DNA of 64,000 bases from Mycolicibacterium sarraceniae (GCF_010731875.1 NZ_AP022595.1:1488001-1552000), one strand, 5' to 3'. Shown: positions 30,261-43,959, counted from the stretch's first letter. Numbers and translations: made by a program. The notes: generated from the letters alone by a model not told the origin.

Positions 30261-30800
30261 TCAGCCCTTCAGTACGACAACGCGACGCGAGGGCTCGACG
30301 CCTTCGCTCTCGCTGTGCACACCCTGCACACCGGCAACGGCGTCGTGCACGATCTTGCGCTCGAACGGCGTCATGGGTGCCAACTCTTCACGCTCGCCAG
30401 TCTCCAGCACGCGACGGGCCACCTTGTCGCCCAGAGCGCTCAACTCCTCGCGACGGCGACGGCGCCAGTTCGCGATGTCCAGCATCAGCCGGCTTCGCTC
30501 GCCGGTCTTCTGGTGCACGGCCAGTCGAGTCAGCTCTTGGAGCGCATCGAGAATCTCGCCCTTGCGGCCGACGAGCTTAGACAGATCCTCGCCACCGTCG
30601 ATGCTCACGATCGCGCGATTGCCCTCGACATCGAGATCGATATCCCCATCGAAATCGAGCAGGTCGAGCAGCTCCTCCAAGTAGTCGCCCGCGATCTCTC
30701 CTTCGGCGACGAGACGCTCTTCCAAGTCCTCACCTTTTTCCGCCACCTGATCGACTGCTTCGGTGGTTGCGGTCACGTCGGTGATATCGGCTTCCGCCAT
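30261..30800 (-). CDS. Jag/KhpB-type RNA-binding protein (KH–R3H)
   Basis: 179 residues (Rv3920c-like). Acidic N-terminus, KH-II domain (VSIDGGEDLSKLVGRKGEIL, LTRLAVHQKTGERSRLMLDI) and R3H domain (VLETGEREELAPMTPFERKI, VHDAVAGVQGVHSESEGVEP). Relatives (EloR/KhpB in firmicutes) bind RNA and influence cell elongation and division. Lies between rsmG and yidC as in most Gram-positives; probably part of the same transcript. Confidence 0.92.
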   Translation of the reverse strand: MAEADITDVTATTEAVDQVAEKGEDLEERLVAEGEIAGDYLEELLDLLDFDGDIDLDVEGNRAIVSIDGGEDLSKLVGRKGEILDALQELTRLAVHQKTGERSRLMLDIANWRRRRREELSALGDKVARRVLETGEREELAPMTPFERKIVHDAVAGVQGVHSESEGVEPSRRVVVLKG

Positions 30801-30834
30801 GTGTCTCTCCCTCTTTCGCCGGAGCTATCTCCGG

Positions 30835-31920
30835 TCAACGCCTACGTTTCTTGGGCCGCGCGCCGGGGCGCGGGGTGCGGTCGGTCGTACCGCCGTCGGC
30901 CGGCTTCTCCGACCCGGAGTCCGTCTCGATGTCCGTCCCGGTGGCAGCCACATCTACAGCATCGTCAGCCGGCTCGGCCGCCGAACCATTGGCTGGCGTC
31001 GTACTCTTCTTCGGCTTGGTCGGCTTGACGCCCGGTGCCGGCGCGTTCGCAGCGCGGCGGGCCAAGGCCTCTTCTTTCTTGGCCTCTTCTTCCTTTTCAA
31101 TCCTGCCGAACACGTAGTGCTGCTGGCCGAAGGTCCAGATGTTGTTGGACACCCAGTACACAATGATCGCGATCGGCAGGAACGGTCCACCGACGACAAC
31201 GCCCAGAGGGAAGACGTACAACGCGAGTTTGTTCATCATCGCGGTCTGCGGGTTGGCCGCGGCCTCAGGGCTCTGCCGCGCAACCGAGGCCCGGCTGTTG
31301 AAGTAGGTCGCGATACCTGCCAGCAGCATCAACGGAATACCGACCGCCACCACCGCAGGGCGACTGAATTCGGTGAACGCATCCAAGCCGGACGTCTGGA
31401 TCATGTTGGCGCCCAGTGGCGCGCCGAACAGGTTGGCGTCCAGGAAGTGGCCGACGTCGGTCGCACTGAAGAAGTAGTTCCCCAGCGACCGGTTCAGTTC
31501 CGGCGACAGCTGGGGCTGACCGAAGCCGCCCTGGGTCCGGTTGAACGAGCGCAACACGTGATAGAGACCGAGGAACACCGGGATCTGCGCCAGCATCGGT
31601 AGGCAGCCCAGGATTGGATTGAACCCGTGCTCGCGCTGCAGCTTCTGCATCTCCAGCGCCATCCGTTGGCGGTCCTTGCCGTACTTCTTCTGCAATGCCT
31701 TGATCTGGGGCTGCAGCTCCTGCATCTGGCGGGTGGTGCGGATCTGCCGGACGAACGGTTTGTAGAGGATCGCGCGAAGGCTGAACACCAGGAACATCAC
31801 CGAAAGCGCCCAGGCGAAGAAGTTGGAGGGCCCGAGGATCAGCGCGAACAGCTTGTACCAGAGCCACATGATGCCCGACACCGGGTAATAGATGATGTCC
31901 AGGCTGAACCAGTTAAACAT
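30835..31920 (-). CDS. yidC: Membrane protein insertase YidC
   Basis: Inserts proteins into the inner membrane, alone or with SecYEG. 361 residues; first segment [19 protein letters not shown], amphipathic [20 protein letters not shown], coiled hairpin [20 protein letters not shown], conserved [20 protein letters not shown], and later membrane segments. The ~100-residue tail is charged and Pro/Ala-rich, ending [12 protein letters not shown], which probably contacts ribosomes. Overlaps yidD by 8 nt. Confidence 0.95.
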   Translation of the reverse strand: MFNWFSLDIIYYPVSGIMWLWYKLFALILGPSNFFAWALSVMFLVFSLRAILYKPFVRQIRTTRQMQELQPQIKALQKKYGKDRQRMALEMQKLQREHGFNPILGCLPMLAQIPVFLGLYHVLRSFNRTQGGFGQPQLSPELNRSLGNYFFSATDVGHFLDANLFGAPLGANMIQTSGLDAFTEFSRPAVVAVGIPLMLLAGIATYFNSRASVARQSPEAAANPQTAMMNKLALYVFPLGVVVGGPFLPIAIIVYWVSNNIWTFGQQHYVFGRIEKEEEAKKEEALARRAANAPAPGVKPTKPKKSTTPANGSAAEPADDAVDVAATGTDIETDSGSEKPADGGTTDRTPRPGARPKKRRR

Positions 31921-32194
31921 TCATGCTCCTGCTGTCGTATTCGACATCGGCCCCGGGTGCCTGCGGGCACCGCTCGGGTATTGGGTCCCATCCTCCCCGA
32001 TGCCACGGCCCGCACTTCCCGAGCCGGATCACCGTCAGCCAGCTGCCCCGCACCAAGCCGTACTCGGTCAGCGCATCCACCGCGTACTGACTGCATGTCG
32101 GCGTGAACCGGCACGTCGGCAATCGCAGTGGCGAAGCAGTGTGGCGGTAGAGCTCGATGAGGAAGATCAGCACCCGAACCGGAAGGTGGGTCAC
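31913..32194 (-). CDS. yidD: Membrane protein insertion efficiency factor YidD
   Basis: 93 residues with the family signature [30 protein letters not shown] and [20 protein letters not shown]. Aids YidC-dependent insertion at the membrane. GTG start overlaps the rnpA stop (GTGA) and the 3' end overlaps yidC, giving a tightly coupled rpmH–rnpA–yidD–yidC order. Confidence 0.95.
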   Translation of the reverse strand: MTHLPVRVLIFLIELYRHTASPLRLPTCRFTPTCSQYAVDALTEYGLVRGSWLTVIRLGKCGPWHRGGWDPIPERCPQAPGADVEYDSRSMNV

Positions 32195-32547
32195 CGCGCC
32201 TTCTCCATCAGATCGTGAGTACGACGCAGACCGATCCGCAGCTGCTGTTCCAGCCGGGCCGAGAGCGCCTGCCGGCTGGTGGGCAACGCCCGAATGACGA
32301 TCCGCTCGTCGGGGGTGAGATCCGGAAGGACTGATTTGGCGACATGCCGCAGTCGGCGGGACACCTGATGCCGCTGCACCGCGTTGCCGACGGATTTCGC
32401 GACGACTAGTCCGATCCGTGGTCCGCCGCTGGTCCCGGATTCACGCCGCGCGTGCACGACGATGTCCGGCTGCGCCGCTCGCACCCCGTGCTTGATGGTG
32501 GCGCCGAACTCCGCAGACCGTGTCATCCGGAACTGAGCCGGGAGCAC
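32191..32547 (-). CDS. rnpA: Ribonuclease P protein component
   Basis: 118 residues. Protein subunit that assists the RNase P RNA in 5' processing of tRNA precursors. Conserved [25 protein letters not shown] is the RNR signature that binds the RNA. GTG start at 32547; 18 nt separate it from rpmH. Confidence 0.95.
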   Translation of the reverse strand: MLPAQFRMTRSAEFGATIKHGVRAAQPDIVVHARRESGTSGGPRIGLVVAKSVGNAVQRHQVSRRLRHVAKSVLPDLTPDERIVIRALPTSRQALSARLEQQLRIGLRRTHDLMEKAR

Positions 32548-32565
32548 GCTGCCTGCTTTCGTGGA

Positions 32566-32709
32566 TCAGGCAGTCAGGGAACGGCGCCCCTTGCGGCGCC
32601 GGCCCGTCACGATGGCGCGCCCGGCACGGGTGCGCATACGCAGACGGAAGCCATGAACCCGCGCCCGGCGCCGGTTGTTCGGCTGGAAGGTCCGCTTGCC
32701 CTTGGCCAC
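32566..32709 (-). CDS. rpmH: 50S ribosomal protein L34
   Basis: 47-residue basic protein starting GTG at 32709: [20 protein letters not shown] then [20 protein letters not shown], the full L34 signature. First gene of the minus-strand rpmH–rnpA–yidD–yidC–jag run and divergent from dnaA across the origin-proximal regulatory interval. Confidence 0.96.
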
Positions 32710-33031
32710 GGCTATATCTCCTCGTCGTATGGCGGTCGCTGCCCGATCTACACACCTGTGTGTGTACCCGAACGAACGCGACCACTCGTTATAAGTTCTG
32801 GTCTTGCCCGTGATCGGCGCGGTCCCGAAACCCGGTCGCAGCCGTATCGCCAACGTGTGGGCGACTGTTTGAGGGTACTGACCCCACTTCCCCTGGTCAA
32901 ACCGCAGTGTCGGGCCGTCATTCAGCGCGTCGATCCTGGCGGTCAGCAGGCTGACCAGGCCACCGTCGTCACAGCCGTCACGGCCGCCCCGCGCGTCGTG
33001 ATAGCAGCGTGTTCCGAATGTTGCAGAACGG

Positions 33032-33060
33032 TTGGCACTCGCCCCGAAAACTGTTAGCTT
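33032..33060 (+). promoter_or_regulatory. Probable dnaA promoter
   Basis: TTGGCA at 33032–33037 and TAGCTT at 33055–33060 with a 17-nt spacer. This would give a leader of about 240 nt that includes a cluster of DnaA boxes before the dnaA start codon. The 32710–33305 interval contains no other gene that I can support. Confidence 0.55.
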
Positions 33061-33204
33061 CTGCCAAAGCCGCTTCAGTACGGGGCGGCATGCCGATGAA
33101 CTAACGGGGGCACGACCGGCGGACGTCCAGACGACACCGATTGCTCGGATAAATTGCCAGCCCGAGTGCTTGCGCCGATATGCTGCGAGACGAGGACGAC
33201 TGTC

Positions 33205-33236
33205 CTGTCCACACCTGTGGATAACTATGTGGACAG
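33205..33236. promoter_or_regulatory. DnaA-box cluster in the dnaA leader
   Basis: CTGTCCACA (33205–33213), TGTGGATAA (33216–33224, complement of the consensus TTATCCACA) and TGTGGACAG (33228–33236). Close spacing suggests cooperative binding and autoregulation of dnaA, or an origin-proximal accessory site. Confidence 0.65.
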
Positions 33237-33305
33237 ATTTGTCGTCGTCTTCTTTTATTTATCGACTATGTGGACTACTACCGATCTGACCAGGGGGATC
33301 TGTCG

Positions 33306-34808
33306 TTGAGCGAGGATCCCGGTTCTGCGTTCGCCACCGTGTGGAGCTCGGTTGTCGCCGAGCTGAACGGCGAAGGAGCCGCGGACACACGCCTCAGTGA
33401 TGGCACTGGCGGCAATACTCCGCTGACTCCGCAACAACGGGCCTGGCTCAAGCTGGTCCAGCCGCTCACCATCGCCGAAGGCTTCGCGCTGCTGTCAGTT
33501 CCGAGCAGTTTCGTTCAAAACGAGATCGAACGCCATCTGCGGACTCAGATCGTCGACGCCTTGAGCCGCCGGCTGGGACAGCGCGTCGAACTCGGCGTCC
33601 GGATCGCCCCGCCCGATCTCGAAGAGCCCGAAGAAAGCGCCGCACCGGAGGTACCTGCGGTCGACCTCGAACTCGATGAGGTCGATGAGGATCGCGAAGC
33701 GCTGGCCAGCGCCCACGAAACCTGGCCCAGCTATTTCATCGAACGTCCCCGCAGCAATCCGTCAGCCGAGACACCCAGCATCAGCCTCAACCGGCGCTAC
33801 ACCTTCGACACTTTCGTCATCGGCGCCTCCAACCGGTTCGCACACGCCGCCGCCCTGGCGATTGCCGAAGCGCCAGCTCGCGCCTACAACCCCTTGTTCA
33901 TCTGGGGTGAGTCCGGTCTGGGCAAGACCCATCTGCTGCACGCGGCCGGTAACTATGCTCAGCGGCTGTTTCCCGGGATGCGGGTGAAATACGTTTCAAC
34001 CGAAGAGTTCACCAACGACTTCATCAACTCCCTGCGCGACGACCGCAAGGTCGCATTCAAACGCAGCTATCGCGATATCGACGTGCTGCTCGTCGACGAC
34101 ATCCAATTCATCGAAGGCAAGGAAGGTATCCAGGAAGAGTTCTTCCATACCTTCAACACGTTGCATAACGCCAACAAGCAGATCGTCATCTCCTCCGACC
34201 GCCCGCCCAAACAGCTGGCCACCCTCGAGGACCGGTTGCGCACCAGGTTCGAGTGGGGACTGATCACCGACGTTCAGCCGCCCGAGTTGGAAACGCGCAT
34301 CGCAATCCTTCGTAAGAAGGCGCAGATGGACCGCCTCGATGTGCCCGATGATGTCCTGGAACTCATCGCCAGCAGCATCGAACGCAATATCCGCGAGCTC
34401 GAGGGTGCCCTGATCCGGGTTACCGCGTTCGCGTCGCTGAACAAGACCCCGATCGACAAGTCTCTCGCCGAGATCGTGTTGCGCGATCTCATCGCCGATG
34501 CCGGCACCATGCAGATCAGCACCGCAGCCATCATGGCCGCCACCGCCGAGTACTTCGACACCACGCTCGAGGAATTACGGGGCCCGGGCAAGACCAGGGC
34601 ACTGGCTCAGTCCCGCCAGATCGCGATGTATCTCTGCCGAGAACTCACCGATCTGTCGCTGCCCAAGATCGGCCAGGCGTTCGGTCGCGACCACACCACG
34701 GTTATGTACGCGGAGAAGAAGATTCGCGGCGAAATGGCCCATCGCCGTGAGGTGTTCGATCACGTCAAGGAACTCACCACGCGGATTCGTCAGCGCTCCA
34801 AGCGCTGA
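33306..34808 (+). CDS. dnaA: Chromosomal replication initiator DnaA
   Basis: 500-residue AAA+ initiator. Domain [13 protein letters not shown]…[14 protein letters not shown]; variable acidic linker; AAA+ core with Walker [10 protein letters not shown] and Walker [12 protein letters not shown] equivalent; Arg finger region [13 protein letters not shown]; domain IV helix-turn-helix [17 protein letters not shown] at 33306 is preferred: SEDPGS aligns with the start of the tuberculosis protein, and AGGGGGA lies 8 nt upstream. A GTG at 33270 would add 12 residues ([12 protein letters not shown]) without family support. Confidence 0.96.
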   Translation: MSEDPGSAFATVWSSVVAELNGEGAADTRLSDGTGGNTPLTPQQRAWLKLVQPLTIAEGFALLSVPSSFVQNEIERHLRTQIVDALSRRLGQRVELGVRIAPPDLEEPEESAAPEVPAVDLELDEVDEDREALASAHETWPSYFIERPRSNPSAETPSISLNRRYTFDTFVIGASNRFAHAAALAIAEAPARAYNPLFIWGESGLGKTHLLHAAGNYAQRLFPGMRVKYVSTEEFTNDFINSLRDDRKVAFKRSYRDIDVLLVDDIQFIEGKEGIQEEFFHTFNTLHNANKQIVISSDRPPKQLATLEDRLRTRFEWGLITDVQPPELETRIAILRKKAQMDRLDVPDDVLELIASSIERNIRELEGALIRVTAFASLNKTPIDKSLAEIVLRDLIADAGTMQISTAAIMAATAEYFDTTLEELRGPGKTRALAQSRQIAMYLCRELTDLSLPKIGQAFGRDHTTVMYAEKKIRGEMAHRREVFDHVKELTTRIRQRSKR

Positions 34809-35313
34809 GATCCCACTTTTTCTGTCATCTCCGCGAAAAAACTTTGACCACTGTCGTACCAGTGGTCACACTCCCAGCCTGTGCACACCACTGTGGAGAA
34901 CCCCGTGGATCTTCGTCGAAGTACCGGAATGACAAAGAACAACGCCCGGCTGTCCACACCCACCCTGCGATTCGCCAACAGTCATGCACAACTGATGCAC
35001 ACACCCGAACCGCCGTCGAGCAGGCAACGGACCGTCCGGTCCACAGGTCGCACAGGCCCTATTACTACTGCAGTTATCTCTCTTCCACTTTCCTCTTTAA
35101 AGACAGGTTTGGGGACAAGCCCGTTCACAGCTCGTCCGGACAGCTCCCGCGGTGCTCGTGTCACCCCGATCGACTAGCTTTCAAGATGGCTCCCGACGCT
35201 CTACGGTTGTTCTTCTGACTGCCGTTCTGCGGCTGTCGCTCACAGATCATGCTCGCCGCCGCTTCGGCAGGGGTGGACGCTGGTCGGGGGTTATTGGGTG
35301 ATGAAGGGACTGA
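34809..35313. other. oriC, chromosomal replication origin
   Basis: The dnaA–dnaN spacer holds origin features and no gene. Candidate DnaA boxes: CTGTCCACA (34950–34958), TGGGGACAA (35110–35118, one mismatch to the complement of TTGTCCACA) and weaker matches (CTGTGCACA at 34879, CGGTCCACA at 35037). A lower-GC tract around 35055–35105 (TATTACTACTGCAGTTATCT and TTTCCTCTTTAAAG) is the likely unwinding element. Mycobacterial oriC lies in this spacer. Confidence 0.9.
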
Positions 35314-36507
35314 GTGCACGTGGCAACAACGACGGTTGGCTCCGACTTGAAGTTCCGCCTAGTGCGGGAAGACTTCGCCGATGCGGTGGCCTGGGTTGCC
35401 CGTAATCTTCCGAGTCGCCCGACCGTTCCGGTGCTGGCCGGGGTATTGCTGACCGGCACCGATGAGGGTTTGTCCATTTCCGGCTTCGACTACGAGGTTT
35501 CGGCCGAAGTCCGTGTCGCTGCCGAAATCGCCTCTCCGGGAAGCGTTTTGGTGTCCGGTCGGTTGTTGTCCGATATCACCCGGTCGCTGCCCGCCAAGCC
35601 CGTCGATGTCAGTGTGGAGGGCACCCGGGTGTCGTTGACGTGCGGGAGCGCGCGATTCTCGCTGCCGACCATGGCGGTCGAGGACTATCCGGCGCTGCCC
35701 GAGCTGCCGGAGGAAACCGGTGTGATCTCGGCGGATCTGTTCGGCGAAGCGATCGGTCAGGTGGCGGTGGCGGCCGGCCGCGACGACACGCTGCCGATGC
35801 TGACCGGCATCCGGGTGGAGATTTCCGGTGAGACAGTTGTTTTGGCGGCTACCGATCGGTTCCGGCTGGCCGTGCGCGAGCTGACCTGGGCGACGGCATC
35901 GCCGAGTCTGGAAGCCGCGGTTCTGGTCCCGGCGAAGACGTTGGCCGAGGCGGCGAAAGCCGGTACGTCTGGTTCCGAGGTGAATCTGGCGCTCGGCGCG
36001 GGTGCTGCGGTCGGTAAAGAAGGCCTTCTCGGCATTCGCAGCGGCGGTAAGCGCAGCACCACCCGCCTGCTTGACGCGGAGTTCCCGAAATTCCGGCAGC
36101 TGCTGCCCGCTGAGCACACCGCCATCGCGACTATCGGTGTCGGCGAGCTGACCGAAGCGATCAAACGTGTCGCCCTGGTTGCCGACCGCGGTGCGCAGGT
36201 CCGGATGGAATTCAGTGACGGGTTGCTGCATCTGTCCGCTGGCGTCGACGATGTCGGTCGTGCCGAAGAAGACCTGCCAGTCGATTTCGCCGGCGAGCCG
36301 CTGACGATCGCGTTCAACCCTACGTACCTGACGGATGGTCTCAGCTCGCTGCACTCCGACCGAGTGACATTCGGGTTCACCACCCCCAGCCGGCCCGCGG
36401 TGCTGCGGCCGGCGAATGGTGATGAACAGGTAGAAGGCACCGGGCCGTTCCCTGCCGTTCAGACCGATTACGTATATCTGTTGATGCCGGTCCGGCTACC
36501 CGGTTAA
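35314..36507 (+). CDS. dnaN: DNA polymerase III β subunit (sliding clamp)
   Basis: 397 residues. Ring-shaped dimeric processivity clamp of the replicase. Three clamp domains are visible: N-terminal [20 protein letters not shown], middle [21 protein letters not shown]-terminal [20 protein letters not shown]…[15 protein letters not shown], ending [11 protein letters not shown] (partner-binding pocket). GTG at 35314 gives an N-terminus aligned with tuberculosis DnaN; GTG at 35320 is an alternative. Confidence 0.97.
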   Translation: MHVATTTVGSDLKFRLVREDFADAVAWVARNLPSRPTVPVLAGVLLTGTDEGLSISGFDYEVSAEVRVAAEIASPGSVLVSGRLLSDITRSLPAKPVDVSVEGTRVSLTCGSARFSLPTMAVEDYPALPELPEETGVISADLFGEAIGQVAVAAGRDDTLPMLTGIRVEISGETVVLAATDRFRLAVRELTWATASPSLEAAVLVPAKTLAEAAKAGTSGSEVNLALGAGAAVGKEGLLGIRSGGKRSTTRLLDAEFPKFRQLLPAEHTAIATIGVGELTEAIKRVALVADRGAQVRMEFSDGLLHLSAGVDDVGRAEEDLPVDFAGEPLTIAFNPTYLTDGLSSLHSDRVTFGFTTPSRPAVLRPANGDEQVEGTGPFPAVQTDYVYLLMPVRLPG

Positions 36508-36534
36508 CCCGGACCCTGACCTAGAGAGGCACAT

Positions 36535-37428
36535 ATGCAGTTGGGTTTGATCGGTCTTGGAAAAATGGGCTTCAACATGCGCCAACGCTTGCGCGAGGGC
36601 GGACATGAAGTGATCGGGTACGACCCGAGACCAGAAGTTACGGATGTCCCCAGCTTGGCTGGGTTGGCTGAAGCGCTGACCGCGCCGCGTGTCGTCTGGG
36701 TGATGGTGCCCTCCGGGCACATCACCGATGACACGATTACCGAACTGTCCGAGGTTCTCAGCCCCGGTGACCTGGTTGTCGACGGTGGTAACTCGAAGTA
36801 CACCGAAGACAGCAAGCACGCGGAACTGCTTGGCGTAAAAGGGATTTCGTTCGTCGATGCCGGCGTGTCCGGTGGAATCTGGGGCCTCGCGGAGGGTTAT
36901 GGCCTGATGGTCGGCGGCAGCGATGACGATGTTGCCCGCGTCATGCCGATCTTCGAGACCCTGCGCCCGCCGGGTGAACTCGCCGACGGTTTCGTTCATG
37001 CCGGTCCGGTGGGTGCGGGTCACTACGCCAAGATGGTGCACAACGGCATCGAATACGGGCTGATGATGGCCTATTCCGAAGGCTACGAATTGCTTGCTGC
37101 CGAACCGCTGATCAAGGACACCCAGGCTGTCATCCAGGCTTGGACGAACGGGACGGTCGTGCGGTCGTGGCTGCAACAGCTATTGGCCAAGGCACTCGCC
37201 GAAGATCCGTCGTTCGAAGCGATTTCGGGGTACACCGAGGATTCTGGTGAAGGTCGCTGGACCGTCGAAGAGGCGATCCGTCACCGGGTGCCGATGCCGG
37301 TCATCGCTGCGTCGCTGTTCGCGAGGTTTGCTTCTCGGCAAGAAGATTCGCCGACGATGAAGGCAGTCTCGGCGCTGCGCAATCAGTTCGGTGGACACGC
37401 GGTCAAGCGAGTCTCTGAGTCCGGATAA
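36535..37428 (+). CDS. gnd: 6-phosphogluconate dehydrogenase, decarboxylating (short, GntZ/YqeC type)
   Basis: 297 residues, the length of the short NAD-preferring 6-phosphogluconate dehydrogenases. Rossmann GLIGLGKMGFNMRQRL, substrate-binding DGGNSKYTEDSK, and catalytic GAGHYAKMVHNGIEYGLM with the conserved Lys and Asn. Converts 6-phosphogluconate to ribulose 5-phosphate plus CO2. In fast-growing mycobacteria it lies between dnaN and recF, as here. Starts 28 nt after dnaN. Confidence 0.93.
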   Translation: MQLGLIGLGKMGFNMRQRLREGGHEVIGYDPRPEVTDVPSLAGLAEALTAPRVVWVMVPSGHITDDTITELSEVLSPGDLVVDGGNSKYTEDSKHAELLGVKGISFVDAGVSGGIWGLAEGYGLMVGGSDDDVARVMPIFETLRPPGELADGFVHAGPVGAGHYAKMVHNGIEYGLMMAYSEGYELLAAEPLIKDTQAVIQAWTNGTVVRSWLQQLLAKALAEDPSFEAISGYTEDSGEGRWTVEEAIRHRVPMPVIAASLFARFASRQEDSPTMKAVSALRNQFGGHAVKRVSESG

Positions 37429-37437
37429 CGAGGCACG

Positions 37438-38583
37438 ATGTACGTCCGGCACCTGGCGCTACGCGACTTTCGATCGTGGCAACACGTCGAGCTCGAATTA
37501 GCGCCGGGCCGGACGGTCTTCGTCGGCCAGAACGGCTTCGGGAAGACGAATCTTGTTGAGGCACTGTGGTATTGCGCGACTCTTGGATCCCATCGAGTGG
37601 CCACCGATGCCCCGCTGATCAGGGCAGGCGCCGAGCGTGCGGTGGTGTCGACAATTGTCGTCAATGAGGGGCGTGAGCTTGCGGTTGATATCGAGATAGC
37701 CGCGGGCCGGGCCAACAAGGCACGGCTGAACCGGTCCCCGGTCCGCAGTACTCGTGAAATCGTCGGGGCGGTGCGCGCGGTGTTGTTTGCCCCCGAGGAT
37801 CTTGCGCTGGTGCGCGGCGATCCTGGGGAGCGTCGGCGGTATCTCGACGAGCTGGCTTCAGTGCGGCGACCGCGCGTCGCCGCGATCCGGGCGGATTACG
37901 AGAAAGTACTCAAACAACGCACCGCGCTACTGAAATCAGCTGCGGGAAGGCGCTTTCAGGGTGACGTCGGCGTGCTCGAAACGCTCGACGTGTGGGATGG
38001 TCACCTCGCCGCGCATGGCGCGGAGCTGATGGCAGCCCGGATGGAGCTGACAAATCTGTTGGCTCCGGAAGTGCAGAAGGCATACCAGTTGTTGGCACCG
38101 GCGTCGCGGCCCGCTGCGATTGCCTACCGCAGCAGCGTCGAACTGGATGACGCGGGCCACGATGTCGAGTATCTCGAGGCCGCGCTTCTGGCCGGACTCG
38201 CCGCGCGCCGTGGCGCTGAACTGGAGCGGGGGGTATGCCTGGTCGGGCCGCACCGCGACGACCTCGAATTGCGCCTGGGCGATGAGCCGGCCAAGGGTTT
38301 CGCCAGTCACGGCGAATCCTGGTCTATGGCACTGGCTTTGCGCCTGGCCTCCTATGAGCTGCTGTGTGCCGAGGGCAGTGAGCCGGTGCTGATTCTCGAC
38401 GATGTGTTCGCCGAATTGGACAATGCCCGCCGTCAGGCGTTGGCAGGCGTTGCAGCCGAAGCCGAACAGGTGCTGATCACCGCGGCCGTCGGCGAGGACA
38501 TCCCGACGGACTGGGATGCCACCCGGATCGGTATTTCCTTGCGCGATGATGATGGCGGCCGGATGTCGGAGGTGGCGTCATGA
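37438..38583 (+). CDS. recF: DNA replication/repair protein RecF
   Basis: 381 residues. SMC/ABC-like ATPase of the RecFOR pathway, loading RecA at gaps and stalled forks. Walker [18 protein letters not shown], signature-like [17 protein letters not shown], Walker [20 protein letters not shown]. Overlaps dciA by ATGA. Confidence 0.96.
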   Translation: MYVRHLALRDFRSWQHVELELAPGRTVFVGQNGFGKTNLVEALWYCATLGSHRVATDAPLIRAGAERAVVSTIVVNEGRELAVDIEIAAGRANKARLNRSPVRSTREIVGAVRAVLFAPEDLALVRGDPGERRRYLDELASVRRPRVAAIRADYEKVLKQRTALLKSAAGRRFQGDVGVLETLDVWDGHLAAHGAELMAARMELTNLLAPEVQKAYQLLAPASRPAAIAYRSSVELDDAGHDVEYLEAALLAGLAARRGAELERGVCLVGPHRDDLELRLGDEPAKGFASHGESWSMALALRLASYELLCAEGSEPVLILDDVFAELDNARRQALAGVAAEAEQVLITAAVGEDIPTDWDATRIGISLRDDDGGRMSEVAS

Positions 38584-39152
38584 TTGAACCCGACGATGAC
38601 GCCGAGGAAGTGACGGGTCCGCCAGAACATCTGGCCGGATTGGCCGGGATGGATCTGGTCCGCCGCACGCTCGAGGAGGCCCGCGGGGCCGCGCGCAGTC
38701 AGGGCAAGGAAGTCGGCCGAGGGCGTCGCTCCCCCGGCGCCCGGCGCAACGCCGAGCGGGATGGCCGCCGCCGCTGGTCGGGACCGGGGCCGGATGGCCG
38801 CGATCCGCAGGCCTTCGGGACAGTCGCCAATGAGCTGGCGAAGTCGCGGGGCTGGACCCCCAAGGTGGCTGAGGGCACGGTGTTCGCGCAGTGGCCGACA
38901 GTGGTGGGTGAGCAGATTGCCGAGCACGCCGAGCCGACAGCACTGCGCGATGGCGTGTTGAGTGTGGTGGCCGAGTCGACGGCGTGGGCTACCCAGTTGC
39001 GGATGGTGCAGGCCCAGCTACTGGCCAAGATTGCCGCCGCGGTCGGGGATGGGGTGGTGACGGCGCTGAAGATCACCGGACCGGTGGCTCCGTCGTGGCG
39101 TAAGGGCAAGTTGCACATCTCCGGGCGGGGTCCCCGAGACACGTACGGCTGA
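38580..39152 (+). CDS. dciA: DciA-family helicase operator protein (DUF721, Rv0004-like)
   Basis: 190 residues. Acidic and Arg-rich N-terminal extension followed by the DUF721/KH-like core ([60 protein letters not shown]). DciA replaces the DnaC/DnaI helicase loader in most bacteria and acts with DnaB at initiation and in fork progression. Its place between recF and gyrB is conserved. Confidence 0.92.
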   Translation: MIEPDDDAEEVTGPPEHLAGLAGMDLVRRTLEEARGAARSQGKEVGRGRRSPGARRNAERDGRRRWSGPGPDGRDPQAFGTVANELAKSRGWTPKVAEGTVFAQWPTVVGEQIAEHAEPTALRDGVLSVVAESTAWATQLRMVQAQLLAKIAAAVGDGVVTALKITGPVAPSWRKGKLHISGRGPRDTYG

Positions 39153-39257
39153 GGTTTCCTACCACAGTCGGCTGACAGCCACGACACGCGCGCTGCGTAG
39201 CGGTTCAGGCGTCGAGACGTATGCCGATCCGAGAAATTCGGTGCACGGCGCAACTAG

Positions 39258-41390
<2,133 letters not shown>

Positions 41391-41418
41391 CCCCGCATAG
41401 GGACAAAAGAGGAATCAC

Positions 41419-43959
41419 ATGACTGATACCACGTTGCCCCCGAGCGACGAAGCCGGCGACCGCATCGAGCCGGTCGACATCCAGCAGGAGATGCAGCGCA
41501 GCTACATCGACTACGCGATGAGCGTCATCGTCGGGCGCGCGCTGCCCGAGGTGCGGGACGGCCTCAAGCCGGTGCACCGCCGCGTGCTCTACGCGATGTA
41601 CGACTCCGGATTCCGCCCCGACCGTGGTCATGCGAAATCCGCACGCTCGGTGGCCGAGACGATGGGTAACTATCACCCACACGGTGATTCGTCGATCTAC
41701 GACACCCTTGTGCGTATGGCGCAGCCGTGGTCACTGCGCTATCCGCTGGTCGACGGACAGGGCAACTTCGGTTCACCGGGCAATGACCCCGCGGCCGCCA
41801 TGCGGTACACCGAAGCGCGCCTGACCCCGTTGGCCATGGAGATGCTGCGTGAAATCGATGAGGAGACAGTCGATTTCATCCCGAACTATGACGGCCGTGT
41901 GCAAGAGCCGACGGTTCTGCCCAGCCGGTTCCCCAACCTGCTGGCCAACGGGTCGGGCGGTATCGCCGTCGGTATGGCCACCAATATCCCGCCGCACAAC
42001 CTGCGCGAGTTGGCCGAAGCCGTCTACTGGTGCCTCGATAACCATGAAGCCGACGAAGAGGCGACGCTGGAGGCCTGCCGGGAGCGGGTCAAGGGCCCGG
42101 ACTTTCCCACCCACGGTCTGATCGTCGGGTCGTCAGGCATCAACGACGCGTACACGACGGGCCGGGGCTCGATCCGGATGCGCGGCGTCGTGGAGATCGA
42201 AGAGGATGCGCGCGGCCGCACGTCGATCGTCATCACCGAGTTGCCGTATCAGGTCAACCACGACAACTTCATCACCTCCATCGCCGAGCAGGTCCGTGAC
42301 GGCAAGCTCGGCGGTATCTCCAATATCGAAGACCAGTCCAGTGACCGGGTAGGCCTGCGCATTGTCGTCGAGATCAAGCGCGACGCCGTGGCCAAGGTGG
42401 TGCTGAACAACCTCTACAAGCACACCCAGCTGCAGACCAGCTTCGGCGCCAACATGCTGTCGATCGTTGACGGCGTGCCCCGCACGCTGCGCCTGGACCA
42501 GATGATCCGCTACTACGTCGAGCATCAACTCGACGTGATCATCCGGCGCACCCGCTACCGGTTGCGCAAAGCCAACGAGCGGGCCCACATTCTGCGCGGT
42601 CTGGTCAAGGCTCTCGACGCCCTCGATGAGGTCATCGCCTTGATCCGGGCCTCGGAGAGCGCCGATGTCGCCCGGGTCGGCTTGATGGAGCTGCTCGACG
42701 TCGACGAGATCCAGGCGCAGGCCATCCTCGATATGCAGCTGCGCCGGCTGGCTGCCCTGGAGCGTCAGCGCATCGTCGACGACCTCGCCAAGATCGAGGC
42801 CGAGATCGCCGACCTGGAAGACATCCTGGCCAAGCCGGAACGTCAGCGCGCGATCGTCCGCGACGAACTCGCCGAGATCGCCGACAAGTACGGCGACGAC
42901 CGGCGCACCCGGATCATCGCCTCCGACGGCGACGTCTCCGATGAAGACCTGATCGCCCGCGAGGACGTCGTCGTCACCATCACCGAGACCGGTTACGCCA
43001 AGCGGACCAAGACCGACCTATACCGCAGCCAGAAGCGCGGCGGCAAGGGTGTGCAGGGCGCGGGGCTCAAACAGGACGACATCGTGCGGCACTTTTTCGT
43101 GTCATCGACGCACGACTGGATCCTGTTCTTCACCACGCAAGGCCGGGTGTATCGGGCCAAGGCCTACGAGCTGCCGGAAGCCTCGCGCACCGCGCGCGGC
43201 CAGCACGTGGCCAACCTGCTGGCGTTCCAGCCCGAAGAGCGCATTGCTCAGGTCATCCAGATCAAGAGCTATGAGGACGCGCCCTATCTGGTGCTGGCCA
43301 CCCGCAACGGCCTGGTGAAGAAGACCAAGCTCACCGACTTCGACTCCAACCGCTCCGGCGGGATCGTCGCGATCAACCTGCGCGACGGCGACGAACTGGT
43401 CGGTGCGGTGCTGTGCTCCGCGCAGGACGACCTGTTGCTGGTGAGCGCCAACGGGCAGTCCATCCGGTTCTCTGCCACCGACGAGGCGCTGCGCCCGATG
43501 GGCCGGGCGACCTCGGGTGTTCAGGGCATGCGATTCAACGATGACGACCGGCTGCTGTCGCTGAATGTCGTGATCGAAGGCACGTACCTGCTGGTCGCCA
43601 CCGCGGGTGGTTACGCCAAGCGGACGGCCATCGACGAGTACACCGTTCAGGGACGCGGCGGTAAAGGCATCCTGACCATTCAATACGACCGCAGGCGTGG
43701 CAGTCTGGTGGGCGCGTTGGTGGTCGATGAAGACAGTGAGCTGTATGCCATCACCTCGGGCGGCGGCGTCATCCGCACCGCTGCTCGTCAGGTCCGCAAG
43801 GCCGGGCGCCAGACAAAGGGCGTTCGCTTGATGAACCTGGGCGAGGGCGACACACTGTTAGCCATCGCCCGCAATGCGGAGGAGCAGGACGAGAGCACGG
43901 ACGATGTGGCCGAGCGTGACGCCGAATCCGGTAAAACGGCCGAATCCGATGAAACGTAA
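41419..43959 (+). CDS. gyrA: DNA gyrase subunit A
   Basis: 846 residues. Winged-helix core with the catalytic Tyr in [11 protein letters not shown], coiled coil and six-bladed C-terminal wrapping domain (gyrase box QRGGKGVQG present as KRGGKGVQG). The quinolone-determining region is [17 protein letters not shown]: Ser at residue 91, equivalent to E. coli position 83, where M. tuberculosis and M. smegmatis have Ala. Starts 28 nt after gyrB. Acidic C-terminal tail. Confidence 0.98.
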   Translation: MTDTTLPPSDEAGDRIEPVDIQQEMQRSYIDYAMSVIVGRALPEVRDGLKPVHRRVLYAMYDSGFRPDRGHAKSARSVAETMGNYHPHGDSSIYDTLVRMAQPWSLRYPLVDGQGNFGSPGNDPAAAMRYTEARLTPLAMEMLREIDEETVDFIPNYDGRVQEPTVLPSRFPNLLANGSGGIAVGMATNIPPHNLRELAEAVYWCLDNHEADEEATLEACRERVKGPDFPTHGLIVGSSGINDAYTTGRGSIRMRGVVEIEEDARGRTSIVITELPYQVNHDNFITSIAEQVRDGKLGGISNIEDQSSDRVGLRIVVEIKRDAVAKVVLNNLYKHTQLQTSFGANMLSIVDGVPRTLRLDQMIRYYVEHQLDVIIRRTRYRLRKANERAHILRGLVKALDALDEVIALIRASESADVARVGLMELLDVDEIQAQAILDMQLRRLAALERQRIVDDLAKIEAEIADLEDILAKPERQRAIVRDELAEIADKYGDDRRTRIIASDGDVSDEDLIAREDVVVTITETGYAKRTKTDLYRSQKRGGKGVQGAGLKQDDIVRHFFVSSTHDWILFFTTQGRVYRAKAYELPEASRTARGQHVANLLAFQPEERIAQVIQIKSYEDAPYLVLATRNGLVKKTKLTDFDSNRSGGIVAINLRDGDELVGAVLCSAQDDLLLVSANGQSIRFSATDEALRPMGRATSGVQGMRFNDDDRLLSLNVVIEGTYLLVATAGGYAKRTAIDEYTVQGRGGKGILTIQYDRRRGSLVGALVVDEDSELYAITSGGGVIRTAARQVRKAGRQTKGVRLMNLGEGDTLLAIARNAEEQDESTDDVAERDAESGKTAESDET

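Noticed and set aside
33270..33305. GTG 33270 as dnaA start
   Set aside because: Adds 12 residues unlike the family, whereas TTG 33306 aligns with known DnaA N-termini and has a strong ribosome binding site.
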